Shown here: positions 45,119 to 57,700 of the stretch, in pieces
How positions within the stretch are numbered: the first letter of the stretch is position 1
Layout: every line of letters starts with the position of its first letter
NCBI RefSeq assembly: GCF_009905375.1
Contig: NC_133647.1
Location: 4,339,847-4,403,846 of the forward strand
Origin: Apium graveolens
Taxonomy: Eukaryota > Streptophyta > Magnoliopsida > Apiales > Apiaceae
DNA: 64,000 bases
Reading direction: 5' to 3'
Position numbers and translations under genes: made by a program
Notes under the pieces: generated by a model
Seen by the model: only the letters and a program-made list of their open reading frames with translations
Databases searched by the model: none
What the model was told of the DNA's origin: nothing

Positions 45119-47384
45119 ATCTCCCCCTATTTGTTTGTTAGACAATAACAACAAATACCTAGAGGATAACTCAACTAACAAATAAGAAAAAGATGTAAAC
45201 AGAAATTCAAAGTAAATAGCAGAAAGTTCTGGATTATATTTAACACTTTCCAGATTCCAAAAGAAATTGATGCTCCTCTAGACTGAACATATCTTCAAGT
45301 AGTTTCATCTTCTTTTGTACAACCACATTTCCTGTTGAGAAGCGCATATCTCTCTTGCTTCTCCCCCTATGAGAATCAACTGCTTAAAGGAGATCACCTT
45401 CGTTTACCACATCTCCCGTACAATAGGATCCGCAGATTAAAACCAACGGTACTCCCCTTTTGAAAAACAGCTTCTTCCCTTATGAAGAATAGTGATGAAC
45501 CAAACCACTTCTTCTGATTACTAGGAAATCACCTTGTGTTTACCACCTCTCCCGAACAATAGGATCCGTAGTTACAAACAACAATGGTGTGGTGTAGTGT
45601 ACATATGTAGGATCTTTTTCCTCCTCCCTGTTATTTCTCCCCCTTAGTTGAGGAATCCTCCAAACTATTACTTAAGCTTTTATCTCCCCCTTAGAGAAAG
45701 AATGTATGCCGTTGTTTGAAGGAGTTCTCATATTCCACTTGGTTGGAAAAGAAATAACAAGTAGTTTCTCTTTCTTCCTCACTGTGAGTGTGTGATTTTG
45801 TTTAGTGTACCTCACATGTGTTTCACTCTTCTCTCCACTCATGTTTACACTCATTCTCACAAGTGTATCACTCCTCTCATAGCTCCAAAATCCAGCTGTA
45901 CCTGCAAGAAAAATCACTTTATCCATCCTTAAGGAGGTCACAGGTGGTGCAATGGAAGTTCGCAAATCCCCATCCTTGTTAAACTCATCAGATGAATCTG
46001 AGTCATAATCTACAAGTTGCTAATTTCCCTTTTAGGGTTCCAGATTTGAACTCTGGGAAGGTAAACAATGATCCAACGAATTTAGCATAAAGATCAAAGT
46101 TCCCTTCTAATGTCTGTGAAGACATTTCCTTGTGACTCATCAGGTAATATCTGAATCATTATCAATAAGTTGCCGATATACGCCTATGTCAGATCCACTA
46201 TCTGCAGATGCATCCAGGGGATTTAAGCCTGGGGAGGTAGACACTGACCACTGACATATGACTATTGGATCAGTATCCTCTCCTAACACCTGTAAAGGCA
46301 ATTGGTCCATTAAAGAACCTGAACAATCGAATATGGCCTTAAAATGGTCGAAACTCTTATTTCCGTCAACTCCTACTTTGTGTGTGTAACCTTTCCTTGT
46401 GCATCAAGAATTGTTTATGTTTGAGGTGGTGACAATACATCAGATACCCTGGTCGACAGGCAAATTTCAATAGACGTACCCTGTTGAGAGGATGAATCTA
46501 GTAACTGTTTTTGTGCATTTTCAACCATTACATCTTTTTGAGAAGATGTATTGGGGCTAGCAGTTGCCTCGATTTAAATACTACTCATCTTTGTAGGAGA
46601 CATAACTGCTGGGTTGACTTTAGAACCTTCCTTATGTGGTGCACTCAGGCACTATCTCCCTCACACTCATTCATACTTCATTTTAGTGGTATGAGAGTGT
46701 TGGTTGGTTCTGTTTCTGTGTTTCTCTTTACAGTATGGGATAAAAGTTGTGGGTTTTCAACCTCATGACTGTCAATGAAAGAAAGCCATTGGAGACTGAA
46801 CCTGTATCACTGAACATATGGCAATATAGAGATAAAATGTACTTAAGATCTATAATGAATGAAAATTATACATTTAATATTTTGAGAGAAATGATGTACA
46901 ATAGTGATTTCAAAAGATTTTGATGAAATAAGAAATCACTAATGTAGAAAGAAGTTTGATTTTCTCCTAAAACTGTTCGAGTGCACAAGTCTGTTTGTAG
47001 ACCAACATATAACATTATCATTATATCACTGCACATATAAAACAATATGTTTGTGCCTAGTGATAAGAGAGTTATTAATATAACGACTCTACTAGTTCAT
47101 ATTAAACTGTAACTTCAGTTAGAGTGTCATACCATGTCCTTGACGATTGCTTGAGCAGTACACTAGTTCATACCAACCTGAAGTGAGATTGTGAAGAAGA
47201 GATTGCATAGTCCAATAGATCTGCAACTGCAACGTCCATGAACTGTGGTGCATTGACTTCCTCTTTTGACTCACCAACCAGTAGTGCACTTGTACACATC
47301 TACTAGAGTCCAATTCCAAGTGTAATGTGTATTAGGTGCTTGATATGTCGTAATATCCTCAAGTCTCGTCACTGGTGCTATATG
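45119..47384 (-). other. Copia 3' internal region with an RT scrap
   Basis: Only one short segment near 47150-47105 resembles copia RT (KQSSRTWYDTLTE). The remaining 2 kb has short stop-broken frames such as 45965-45672, possibly from a degenerate accessory ORF. The purine tract aatagggggagatt (about 45118-45131, minus strand) abuts the 3' LTR. Confidence 0.6.
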
Positions 47385-48234
47385 TTAGATATTGCTTCCT
47401 GATTTCATGTCAGCTACGAACAGATTTCCTTTCCGGATTCGTATCAAGGAGGGTTTTTCATTTTTTTTATGCAGGATTTGACACTTTAGCTTGTCGAATA
47501 AAACATAGAAGCCCTTGTCACAGAACTGACTGATACTAAGCAGATTGTGTTCAAGTCCGTGCACAATATACACATTTTCAATGATAACATTTCAAGCTTG
47601 CAAACAGCCATATCCCTCAATTAAACCTTTGCTGTTATCTCCAAAGGTAACCACTGGGCCAGCTTTCTCAACCACATTTGATAGTAGGGCTCTATCTCCG
47701 GTCATATGTCTTGAAGATCCGCTGTCAAGAATCCACACTACCGATTCCACCTGTTTACTGCCCTGCACTACAAATGGATTAGACCTTCTTCGAAACCCAA
47801 GCTTGGTTGGGTCCGGCATACTTTTAGAATTGGCCTTTGTCAGGCAAAACAACATTTTTAATTTTTATGTTCTCAACTTTCTCAATGACTGGACATTTAA
47901 CCTTGTAAATAGCCTTAACAAATTTCTGTTTAGGCTTAGGCACACATGTCTCCTTTCTAGCCTTAGGAGGACTAGCAGTCTTAGACCTATCATGCTTCCT
48001 ATTATTCACATGCTGACGATGAGTAGTCTTATCACTAGAAACATGCTTACCATTAAAATAAGCATACATCAAATTAAAAGCACATGACATACAATTAGGA
48101 ACACCGCATACTTTATGAGAGGGATTAACAACAGGCAAAATATGCATGGTAGACATGGCATTTTTGTTATCCAACTCATGTGTGTCTGAGTTAGTCTTAG
48201 TTGCTTTCACAACTTTGACTGGAACTTTCGACAC
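47385..48234 (-). pseudogene. Copia protease and gag-pre-integrase remnant
   Basis: The linker block 48234-47824 is Lys-rich. At 47855-47592 the aspartic protease motif VWILDSGSSRHMTGD is present, followed by VTFGDNSKGLIEGYGCLQA and a TGA. The next block 47573-47385 reads HGLEHNLLSISQFCDKGF and GNLFVADMKSGSN, the gag-pre-integrase domain, and then coding similarity stops: the integrase is absent. Confidence 0.88.
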
Positions 48235-48269
48235 ACTTGGCTTGTAAACAACCTTCTCATTAGCAAGAT

Positions 48270-50039
48270 TTTAAGCACGTATTTCTTCTTGAATAATAGA
48301 GAAGGTTTCATCAAATGGTTCAACAATTATTCCTTTATAGAGGGGTTTATCAACACCTTTAAGCACATGTGGTACTTCCCTACCTTTAGCACATACATGA
48401 GGAGGGGAGTTTATGCCTAATTCTCCAATAATAACATTGTAATCAAAACCTATTCCAGATGTTTGATTAATAGCTTGCTTATTGTAGAACTCTTTAGCCT
48501 TCGAACAAGAATTAAAGTAAGCTTTAACCTTAGTCTCAAGACCGGTGATCTTGTCTTTGAGAATAGTTTCGAGTTGTCTATAACAGTTAACTCTATTCTC
48601 TAGAAAAGATACTCGTTCTTTTAACTTATCTTGATTAATGTGCACAAGTTTTAATTCATTGACCTTTTTCTCAAGGTCTTTGATCTGTTGAATTAACAGT
48701 TCATTATCACGACGAGCACAATCTAAGGAACCTCCTAGATGATTAACTAATTCAGCATCAGTAAATCTTACCTCTTTTCTTGACGATGAAGTATTTCCAT
48801 CAACAGCCATAAGAGCAAGATTCCCATCTTCTTCATCTTCACTATCAGTATCATCCCAGCTTCTTCCCATTGCCAGGTAAGCCCTTTCAGATTTATTCTT
48901 CTGATTTGAATCATAAGAGTGCTTCCTTACTTGCTTTGGCTTCCTGCATTCTGTGGCAAAGTGTCCCAACTCATTGTAGTTAAATCATCGAATGGTGCTC
49001 CGATCAACCATCCCTGTTTTGTATCCACCACTGCTGGTGTTAGAGGATGAAGATCCACCTTTCTGGAATCTGTTGTAGTTGGACTTGTACTTGAACTTGG
49101 GATTTTTCTTGAATCTGACACTAGAGAATCTCTTGACAATATGGGCCATTGACTCATCTTCCAATTGCTCCAGCTCTTCCAAGGAGTAAAAATCATTACC
49201 AGATTGATTTGTAGTAGGAGGATCATATTCTGCTACTATCACGTTTTTCTCAGCCCTGGAAGACTGTACCATTATCTCTGACTGTTGAGATTGTTGTTGT
49301 TGTTGTTGACATTCAGCTACTAGAGCAGTAGACGTGCTGACCACTCTACCTTTCCCGTAGACTTCCTTCTGCTGAATCTGCCCCAACTCATAGGTTTTTA
49401 ACACACCATAGAGCCTTTCCAAAGAAATCTCACTCAGATCTCTCGCTTCTCTTATGGCAGTGATTCTATGTTCAAGATGAGTTGGCAGTGTTAAAAGGAA
49501 CTTTTTGTTGACCTCCCTGAATGAATAATATTTTCCATTTATGTTCAGGTTGTTGATCAATGCATTGTACCTCTCAAACACTTCATTAATTCCTTCTCCT
49601 GGATTGGATTTAAAATGTTCATACTCAGAGGTTAGGATCTCTATCTTGTTCTCCCTAACTTCCTTTGTGCCTTCATTAATCACCTCAATAGTTTCCCAGA
49701 TGTGTTTGGAATTTTTACAGTTCATCACATGTCTGTTCATCAAGGGATCAAGGGAATCAACTAAAATTAATTGAAGGCTGACATCCAAGGAGGCTTCTTC
49801 CTTTTCAGCAGGAGTAAAATCCTCAGGCTCTTTTGCATAGGTTCTAGCTTTGGTAATTACAACATCATCTTTAATAACCTCTGGTTCAATAACCATCGGA
49901 ATTTTTGGACCCTTCTTTAACACGTCCAGATATTTGGGATTTGCAACTTGTAAAAACAAGAGATTTTCTTCTTCCACATAATATAATTTTCTTTATCAAA
50001 CAGTGGAATTTTAACGGTTCCAACTTTTTGTGAAGTCAT
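48270..50039 (-). pseudogene. Copia gag, degenerate
   Basis: The start MTSQKVGTVKIPLF is at 50039; the loss of one base near 49960 shifts the frame, and the main block is open from 49977 to 48985. It contains the copia gag core (HVMNCKNSKHIWETIE, EYEHFKSNPGEGINEVF, LLTLPTHLEHRITAIR). The zinc knuckle segment FNYNELGHFATECRKPK (about 48990-48930) has lost its first two Cys codons (one is TGA, one Tyr). The following block 48969-48271 is a long coiled coil (QIKDLEKKVNELKLVH), as in Sirevirus gag. Confidence 0.88.
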
Positions 50040-50135
50040 TATGAATTTTTGTAGAAATAAAAATTCAAGGAGTTGAAAAATCACAAAAGTCTAGGATCTT
50101 GATTTGTTCGTTAATCAGAAGGCTCTGATACCAAT

Positions 50136-51454
50136 TGTTAGGTCCCAATATGTTTGTAGAAGGGGGGTTGAATACAAACTATACCGTTTAATTGAATTTA
50201 ATGCGGAATAAAAAAGTGAAATAAAATTCAAGTTAAATAAAACTATTATTAAACTTGAAAGGTGTTACAACAACGGTATCGATTACAAGGGATTAATCTC
50301 AAATAGATTATCACAAATTTAGAATAAATTCGACATGAACTTTTTCTATTTTTGCAATAAAAAAGATCAAATGCTAGCAGAAATTTGAGATTAAGTTCTA
50401 GGGATTTTGATCCGCTAGATAGTTACACAAGAACAAGAGAATAATTTCTAATGGTTTAGATTTAACTTTAATTACTAGAAATTATTGATCTTGAAGCAGT
50501 TGAGAGATGAAATGCTTTCTGCGGCTGCTCTGTTTCTTTTTGTTCTTGAAGTAGTTGAAGTCAGTTGAATGATCTGCTGCTTCTGTCTTTTATAATTCAA
50601 TCAACAGAACTGAATTAAACTGGCAAGACAATCTGAGAATTGGCATGACTTTCGGTGAGACAATCTGATTGAACTAGCAAGACAATCGGTGAGACAATCA
50701 CTTGAACTAGCAAGACAATCGGTATGACAATTTCTTGAACTAGCAAGACAATTCCACAGCTAGTAGAACTTTCGGTATGACAATCTCTTGAACTAGCATG
50801 ACTTTCGGTATGACAATATGATTGTCATACTAGTTCAATTGATTGTCATGCTGAATTAATATTGAATATAAATTCAAATTCAATTCTGAAAATTCGTAAT
50901 ATTAATTCAGAATTAATTAATTCAATTAATCAACAAATTAATCTTTGCAGATATAATTTATTTTCTTAATTAAATTATATGACTTAATTAATTAATAGAG
51001 AATTAATACTACTCTTGAACGGCAATCATTCTTCTGAAAATCTTCTGAACATCACTGAAAATAATGAATCAATTCCACCACTTCAATGTTGACACTCGAT
51101 GTACTGTCTGGTTCATGAGTGACTAACTTCCGTGACGTTTCTTCATGTCTTGACTTTGATAACTTGATTTTCTTCAGATTAAATCCCTGTAATTATCTGA
51201 TATCCTGACAAGATCTCTGTCACTTGATTAAATCCACAATCTTAATTTATATCACCGAGGCTTGATCAATTTCTTGAACTTCTTCCAGTGAAGTAATTCC
51301 TTAAGTCTGTAGATGAACATTGTTTCTGAATCCTTTGACATATGTTACTTTGTGAGATCTCTTTGACGGTAGATCCACTATTTACTTGTTACATTCTTAC
51401 TTGAGTTGAGTTAAATCCTCGAATACACAAATATGCTATGACATATGCCTTTCA
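50136..51454 (-). repeat. Copia 5' LTR
   Basis: Matches the other LTR along its length and carries the same 'gaactagcaagacaatc' repeat field (about 50610-50845). Its inner edge is followed on the minus strand by the initiator-Met primer binding site. Confidence 0.9.
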
Positions 51455-51485
51455 GCACCTCGTGGATATAGAAGTAGGGACTCTT

Positions 51486-52787
51486 TCACTTCTCTGAATT
51501 GCTTGGCCCGTTGTGGATGAGGTTCTTCTTGTTGAAGCACGGCCAGACGGAGAGGTAGAAATATCTAAAGTCGTTGGGCGAATGCTTCAAGTTGAGGAAA
51601 TAGCCCAGCTGCCTCGCGGTTAGAGGAGGGTACCCGCATTTATGGTGCATGATGTACAGTGCGAGGGCGGCCCGGTATCCATTCAGATTGATCTGAAAGG
51701 GTGCGAGCTGGTAGTACTCGCAAACATCCTTAATGAAGGGATGAAGGGGTGAGGAGATTCCTAGCCATAGTAGAAAGGTGGACAAAACCATGCGAGGCAC
51801 CCCGCCTCTATTCTCCGAGTGGTTGAACCTATAACATCTCATGTGCGGCAAGGACAAGACAACATGACCCTCGAGCTGGAACTGCTCGATGTGCTCGGCC
51901 AAATGTTTCTGAGTAAGCGAGGTGGGAAGATCGCGGAAAGCGAGCACCTTTATCTCCTCGGCCGTAGTAGAACTCTCCTCCCCATCGGGGATGATCTGCT
52001 TTCTAAAAATAACTTCACCCTTAAGCTCGGGCTGGGCAGGAGGCATATAAGGCTCAGGAGAGGCCGCGGGGACATAGTTATAATTGCAGATCTTAAATTG
52101 GCTTGTAACATCTGCCACCTCCTCGCTCTGAGGGGAATCATAAGACCAATGTGAGCCGTCTTCTTCACCCTCGAGCCTCAAGATGGGATACTTTGCGGGA
52201 ATATGCTCCTTTCCTTTCTTGGTGTCATAATATGCACTCCCCAGGTCGCTGTCAGTGGACTCTGAGTCGACATGAATGGGATCGAGGTCATTGGCTGCAG
52301 CTTGCCTAAGGCGGGCTGCCCTCTCTTCAACCATCTCTCTTAGAATCTCCTTGGCTCGTTCTTTGTCCAAAGGAGCGGGCTCACAGTTTAAGAGTTCCTC
52401 CACCCCGAGGGAGGCTGGTATCTCGGAAAGGTTCACAGGCCTGTTTCTCCAATCATAAATATTCTTCTCCCTGGTGTAGTCCTTAGGGTTAGGGTCAAGG
52501 TGAATATCCAGCGAACTGGAGCCACCTGCTCGCATCGAGTTCTCAACTCTAGCAATGTTCAGGGCCCCTTGAGGGGTGATAACAAAGCCGGGAGAAATGG
52601 GTTGGCTAAGACGGCCAGATAAGGAGGTCAACTCGCGTTGGAAGTCCTTCGAGCCTCGCTGCTCAGGTGGATATTGATTTAATGGAGACGGAGTAGCTAA
52701 AGAGCGAGTCGTGATGGCAGAGGAACGAGTCAGACTCGAGGAAGAGCGAGACGATCCGTAAGAGCGGGCTGAAGACGCACTCAACAT
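51486..52787 (-). pseudogene. Main exon of the Tat antisense ORF
   Basis: An open block of 433 codons from MLSASSARS. The N-terminal third is Ser/Arg-rich and disordered, the middle acidic (DSESTDSDLGSAYYD). The C-terminal third carries the conserved segment with MRCYRFNHSENRGGVPRMVL, FIKDVCEYYQLAPFQINLNG and YFYLSVWPCFNKKN. The frame is lost just before the copia insertion at 51455. Confidence 0.75.
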
Positions 52788-53435
52788 CTGTAAAAGATGG
52801 TGAATATTAGTGTGTGACCCTAAAAGAAAGTAAAAACAGGTATGGGATTGCACCTAAGTGTCCTCACGTCTCACACGGGATCTCACCTAACTATCTAAGC
52901 GAGCAGACAGGCTCGCATCGCATTTCGTGATCGTGTGTGGGCTCGCATCGAACATGTGGTGTGTGCTCGCATGGTGCATATGAACAAACATGAATGGATA
53001 TGAATGATTGAAGATCAAAGGGGTACCTGTAGGTGAAGTATATGATGATCCTGATGAATCTGTTCCCGGAGAATATCGCCGCCGGTAGACGGTCCTTGTG
53101 GTGATGATAGTTTTTGTCGTGGTAGATCCTTGAGCAAAATGAGCAGCAGTTCGATAAGTGTTCTTGGAAATGTGAGATATGAAGTGAAGATCTCACATAT
53201 TTATAGGAGATAGGAGAGAGAAAGGGAGAAGGCCACGTGTCAGCATCTCAAAGGATGACACGTATCCCTACGCCAGCTGTTCTACAGCTGTCATGAGTTT
53301 AAAAATTCTTGACTGATGAAGGCACATGCGAGGTTAGATGGTGCGACCTCGTGGGCTCGCACCTGCGGGGCCATAAAAAGCTAATATTGGAAAAAATCCT
53401 AGCCTCAAGATTCGCCCAGGAATTTTGGGGGTAGT

Positions 53436-54303
53436 TGTTATGCCCGCTTTTGGTTATGGGCCCTAAACAGGTCCCTATGAGAATATTGAATAGCTGGACT
53501 CTCATATGTGAGCTAGAATCATGGATTAATGTGACATGGGCCAGCGCATGCGAGCTAGGCTCATGATGTGTGAGCTGGGCTCACAAGTGTAAGATGGTCT
53601 CACACTTGTCATCAGGATGCCCACATGCGAGCTGGGCTTAATTACCCACATGCGGGCTAAGCTCGGATGACTACACGCAGGCTGGGCTCAGATGCCTACA
53701 CGCGGGCTGAACTCAGGTGCCCACACACGAGCTGAACCCATGAGCTCACATCTTATGAAAATAAAGGTAACATTCTATTTATTAATCAAAAAGGAAGGCG
53801 GTGCGGGCCGAGGTGACCAAGCCGGCCCGCATTAAAGGACTTTGTGTGCAACATGGAAAGTGACTCATAGATGACTGAGTTGCTCGTAGATTTCGGGGCC
53901 GACACGAGTTGTTCCTACAATTACGGGAAGAAATGCAGAGATGCCGCGAGATTGTAGGAAGCGTGTGGAGCCGGTCAAGATTTACGTGACTAATTGGCTG
54001 AAGGCCTGACTTTATTATGGGCTTGGGCTGCATGGGTTGAGGAACCCTAACCCTAGCCTATGTGATTTGTTACCCAAGAACTACGTGAGGCTTGATCCCT
54101 ATAAATAGGGTACGTAGACACTTGTATGAGACATGAGTCGACACTTGGTAGAGAATAACAAAACCCTATTCTTTCTTAAGGAGTCAACATACAAGCTCAA
54201 CCACCACCATACATAACCTTCCTCCGCCCTCAAACACCATCCTTGTTCTTTGTTCCGGCCAACGACCTCCAAATCACTGTTATACGAAATTCTCCCTATA
54301 ACA
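53436..54303 (+). repeat. Tat element 3' LTR
   Basis: Begins TGTTATGCCCGC after the purine tract ttttgggggtag and ends CCTATAACA (868 bp). It is 22 bp longer than the 5' LTR, chiefly from an extra unit of the U3 minisatellite (about 53670-53715). The TATA box tataaataggg lies near 54101-54111. Confidence 0.9.
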
Positions 54304-54771
54304 GCTTAGATGAAGTTGTTATCATCGGGGTTAAATCATTTTTGAGATTATTCATTACCTACTAAATAATTTTTATAATTCCATAACTATATCATTTGCT
54401 TATGCCTTTCACGAACTTTTATGCTCGTACTTTTACCGCGTATCAAAACATTCGAGACAAAGATGGAATATAAAACAGTACTAAATAAGGGGACGCCAAG
54501 TACAAAAAACAAGAAAAATTTCGCTTAGATTGTTCACTTCAAAGTCTTTTTTTCATCACATGGAAGAACCGATGGACGGCAGAAGAGCTGGCTAGTAAAA
54601 TATCCAACATTGTAAAATTCTTGTAATTTAGACGTCTGTATTTAAGAAATGGAAACTGTTTTCTAGTGATATGCTATAACAGAGAACAGGGGAGAGAGTT
54701 GAAGGCCGAGATTGAGGTGATATCTAAACATATGCTCATATTTTCAGGATTCTTGAGCATATATCTTCTGC
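54304..54771 (+). promoter_or_regulatory. Remaining upstream region of the LRR gene
   Basis: Only 468 bp lie between the Tat target duplication and the LRR start codon. A TATA-like atataaaac occurs near 54469. Any distal promoter elements are now 31 kb away on the far side of the nested stack. Confidence 0.4.
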
Positions 54772-57700
54772 ATGGCAGCCATTTGGTCACTGTTTTTTCT
54801 TCTGGCTATCTTGTTCATGTTTGTTGATGTCTCCTCGCTTACTGATTCTCGCGATGGTAAGTAGTGAAGTAGGTGTGTTTTACTAGAAAAAGACTATTAG
54901 TTTGTGTTATGTAACCGGCTCATCTAAAATCGTAACTATAAGGTGTTGAGATGTTGAGAGGACTCAAATCCGAGTACCTCCCTGAATCGAGAATTAGTGA
55001 AGTAATAGGTTGTGTTTTACTAGAAAGGAGAGTGTTATTTTGTGTTAAGTAACGAGCTCATCTAATATCGTAATGGTAAGGTGTTGGGAGGACTCAAACT
55101 CGAGTCAGTTCCTAAATCGAGAATTAGTTAAGTAGGTTGTGTTTAACCAGAAAGAAGACTGTTAGCTTGTGTTAAGTAATCAACTCGTCTAAAAGTCAAA
55201 CCCGAGCCCCTTGCTAAATCGAGCTCTGATATCTTAAGGTGTCAGAAAAAGGTTCCAACATGATCATATACTCTTCAACCATTTGTTTATACTTTGTACC
55301 GTTTGATTTTGTTTCTTGGAGGGTTTTCGTCCCAATTTATTGCTTGCTTTTTTGTCGTTACATTAGAATGAACTCTTATCTGATAGTAAAATGGGTTGGC
55401 GTGTGCAGTTGCAGTGCTAAGATCATTGAAGGATGAATGGAAAAACACACCCCCAAGCTGGGAAAACTCCGATGATCCTTGTGGTAAAGCATGGGATGGC
55501 ATCTCCTGCTATAACTCCAGAGTGACTGGACTGTAAGTGTTGAACACATTTTTCTGTAATACCCCTTGTGGCTTATAAGTACCTGAACAACTACGTATAT
55601 CGTTCATCTTTGTTCTCAAGTAGTCGGCAATGCCTGCAGGGTCTTAACAACTATGGGACTCGTGGGGGAACTGAGTGGTGCCATTGGGGAACTCAGTAAA
55701 TTGACTTCTTTGTAAGTGTCTTTCTGTTTGAAACTCACTCACACATTTGTACCAATTGTTATTTGAACTCTAGTAAGTATCCGTTTTGAGTAAGGCCTCT
55801 TAGGCTCCGTTTGGTATTGCTGTTGCAGACAACAACAGTTTTTTGCTGTTGCAGACAACAACAGTTTTTTGCTGAAAAACTTTCAGAAAGGTGTTTGGTA
55901 AATTTTAAAAACTGCTGTCTGGAAAAACATTTTTGGTCTAAAAGTTGCCGTTAGCAAAAATATGGGGACATGCTTTTGGAAAAAACTGTTTTCAGCAGGA
56001 AGTAACTATCAGTTTCACCAACAAACCTTCTCAAAAATATTATTTTTATATATTATATCTCAAAATATGCATAAATTAAAAAAAATACCAAACAATCATC
56101 TAATTTTCCTCGTAGTACTTTTTTCACAAGCACTTTTTCTCACAGCACGGCAGTTTTCAACAACACTCCCAAACGGAGCCTTAGTCACTACTGAAGTCCT
56201 ATCTTTCATAAAACTCATGGAAGAAAGTCCCCAGAGAATCCTGAAATCTGCAACAATTTCTTGATATTTGGAAAACATATAATACATCAATATGCATTCC
56301 TTTGATACTAGTTCTATATCATTAGGGAATTTGATAGATATACTAATAAGCACAATCATTGCTTTGTTGCAGGGATTTGTCATATAACAAAGGCTTAACA
56401 GGTTCCCTTCCTCCGCAGCTAGGCCTTTTAAAAAACCTCAGCACATTGTATGCGACACAACCTTCTTCTTTCAGCTGTCCTGACTTTTCAATCGTGATTG
56501 TGTGCTATTTATAATACTCTTATGCATATAAACGTAATTCACAACAGCATGACATTGTTCATACTTTTTCAGAATTTTAACGGGATGTGGTCTCAGTGGC
56601 GCTATTCCAACTGAACTGGGAAATCTTACAGAACTATTCTTCTTGTAAGAACTTCAACTTGTTTTATCACAACTATACTCATTTCATTCGCTGTGAATTT
56701 CACAATAGCGTGAACCTTACTGTCATGATCTGGTTTCGTACATAGACAAGAAAAATGGTATCCTCCAGAATCTGTAAATGAAAATGAGTGTTGCCAGATT
56801 CATGATTCTCACTTGTACTGACTTGAACTTCTATATACCTATATAAAAATTACCTCCTTGACTATAATTCAACTACGTCGCTTTGGCAGAGATCTCGGCT
56901 TTAACAACTTCACTGGGGTGATTCCTCGATCATTAGGTTATCTTTCCAAACTATACTGGTTAGGCCTGGCAAATAATCAGTTGACAGGATCTATCCCTCT
57001 TTCATCACTCACTACTCCAGGCTTGGACTCTCTTAAAAAGGCAAAGCACTTGTGAGTTGTAAACTCTGATCTTCGCGCAAGCTATATTTCCTTGTAGTAG
57101 ACTATTATGCATAGTACAACATAGTCATTGTTCATTAACCTTAAATTATCCGATGTTTGTAGTCATCTCAATGACAACCTGCTTTCGGGGATAATTTCTT
57201 TTAAACTTTTCAGCCCTGAAATGGTGCTTATACAAGTGTAAGTTGTGACTCTATCCTAGATCAGCAGTTTCTATTTAATTTCTGCGTTTCTTGCTCTAAA
57301 TGGTTCATGTCTAATTACGCAATGACAGGTTGTTAAATGGAAACCAGTTTTCAGGAAGCATTCCTGAAACAATTGGAAATGTTCAGACACTTGAAGTTCT
57401 GTAAGTTCACCAGCTTTTTGTTCTACAGGATGAGTTTCCACTTGTATTAATGAATGAGTTCCTAGTGATTTTGACACCTAATTCCTCCTCTGACAGACGT
57501 CTCGATAGGAATGCTCTAACTGGCAAAGTTCCACCAAATTTGATAAACCTCAGTAATCTCAATCAACTGTGAGTAATTCTTCAAATGCAATTTGAAGCTA
57601 ACGTTCTCTTCAAGTACTAGATATGATGTGTTTTCTCATTCGCCTACATTATGTTGCAGCAACTTATCGCACAACAAACTATCTGGCCCTCTACCAAACC

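Larger units (their letters stand above)
43798..51454 (-). mobile_element. Sirevirus-like Ty1/copia retrotransposon, internally deleted
   Basis: LTRs of 1,321 and 1,319 bp (43798-45118 and 50136-51454) and an exact 5 bp target duplication GCACC (43793-43797 and 51455-51459). On the minus strand: 5' LTR, primer site TGGTATCAGAGCC (50134-50122), gag, protease, gag-pre-integrase, a scrap of RT, then long noncoding sequence and the polypurine tract aatagggggagatt before the 3' LTR. Integrase and nearly all of RT/RNase H are missing. The long coiled-coil gag and short U3 repeats are Sirevirus-like. It sits in the Tat antisense ORF. Confidence 0.92.
41707..52787 (-). pseudogene. Tat antisense ORF (putative gypsy-type transposon protein), multi-exon and interrupted
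   Basis: This frame lies opposite to gag-pol in the 3' region, as in Grande-type Tat elements. It starts at 52787 (MLSASSARSYGSS), just after a possible acceptor (tttacag). It is open to 51486 and contains ASPLHPFIKDVCEYYQLAPF-type sequence ending TARQLGYFLNL, the 'Transposase_28/putative gypsy-type transposon' domain. A copia element (43798-51454) splits it. Beyond that come a donor-like ATG|GTAAGT (about 43757), a block near 43690-43490, and a coiled-coil block 43323-42602 (KVTEHGDEKVKLVNNYNQKM). A TRIM splits it again before the end at 41707 (ARLAAEQARVAAGEARKE). Stops and one frameshift show decay. Function unknown. Confidence 0.75.
23024..54303 (+). mobile_element. Tat-lineage Ty3/gypsy LTR retrotransposon, expanded to 31 kb by nested insertions
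   Basis: The two LTRs (23024-23869 and 53436-54303) are flanked by an exact 5 bp target duplication GCTTA (23019-23023 and 54304-54308), so both ends belong to one insertion. Internal order on the plus strand: gag, protease, [RT lost], second RNase H, integrase, then a long 3' region with an antisense ORF on the minus strand. The Tat assignment rests on the second (archaeal-type) RNase H and the antisense ORF. Four younger elements interrupt it: Athila 26775-38020, hAT MITE 39307-39870, TRIM 41920-42601, copia 43798-51454. Without them the element is about 11.1 kb. Numerous stops and frameshifts make it non-functional. Confidence 0.9.
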
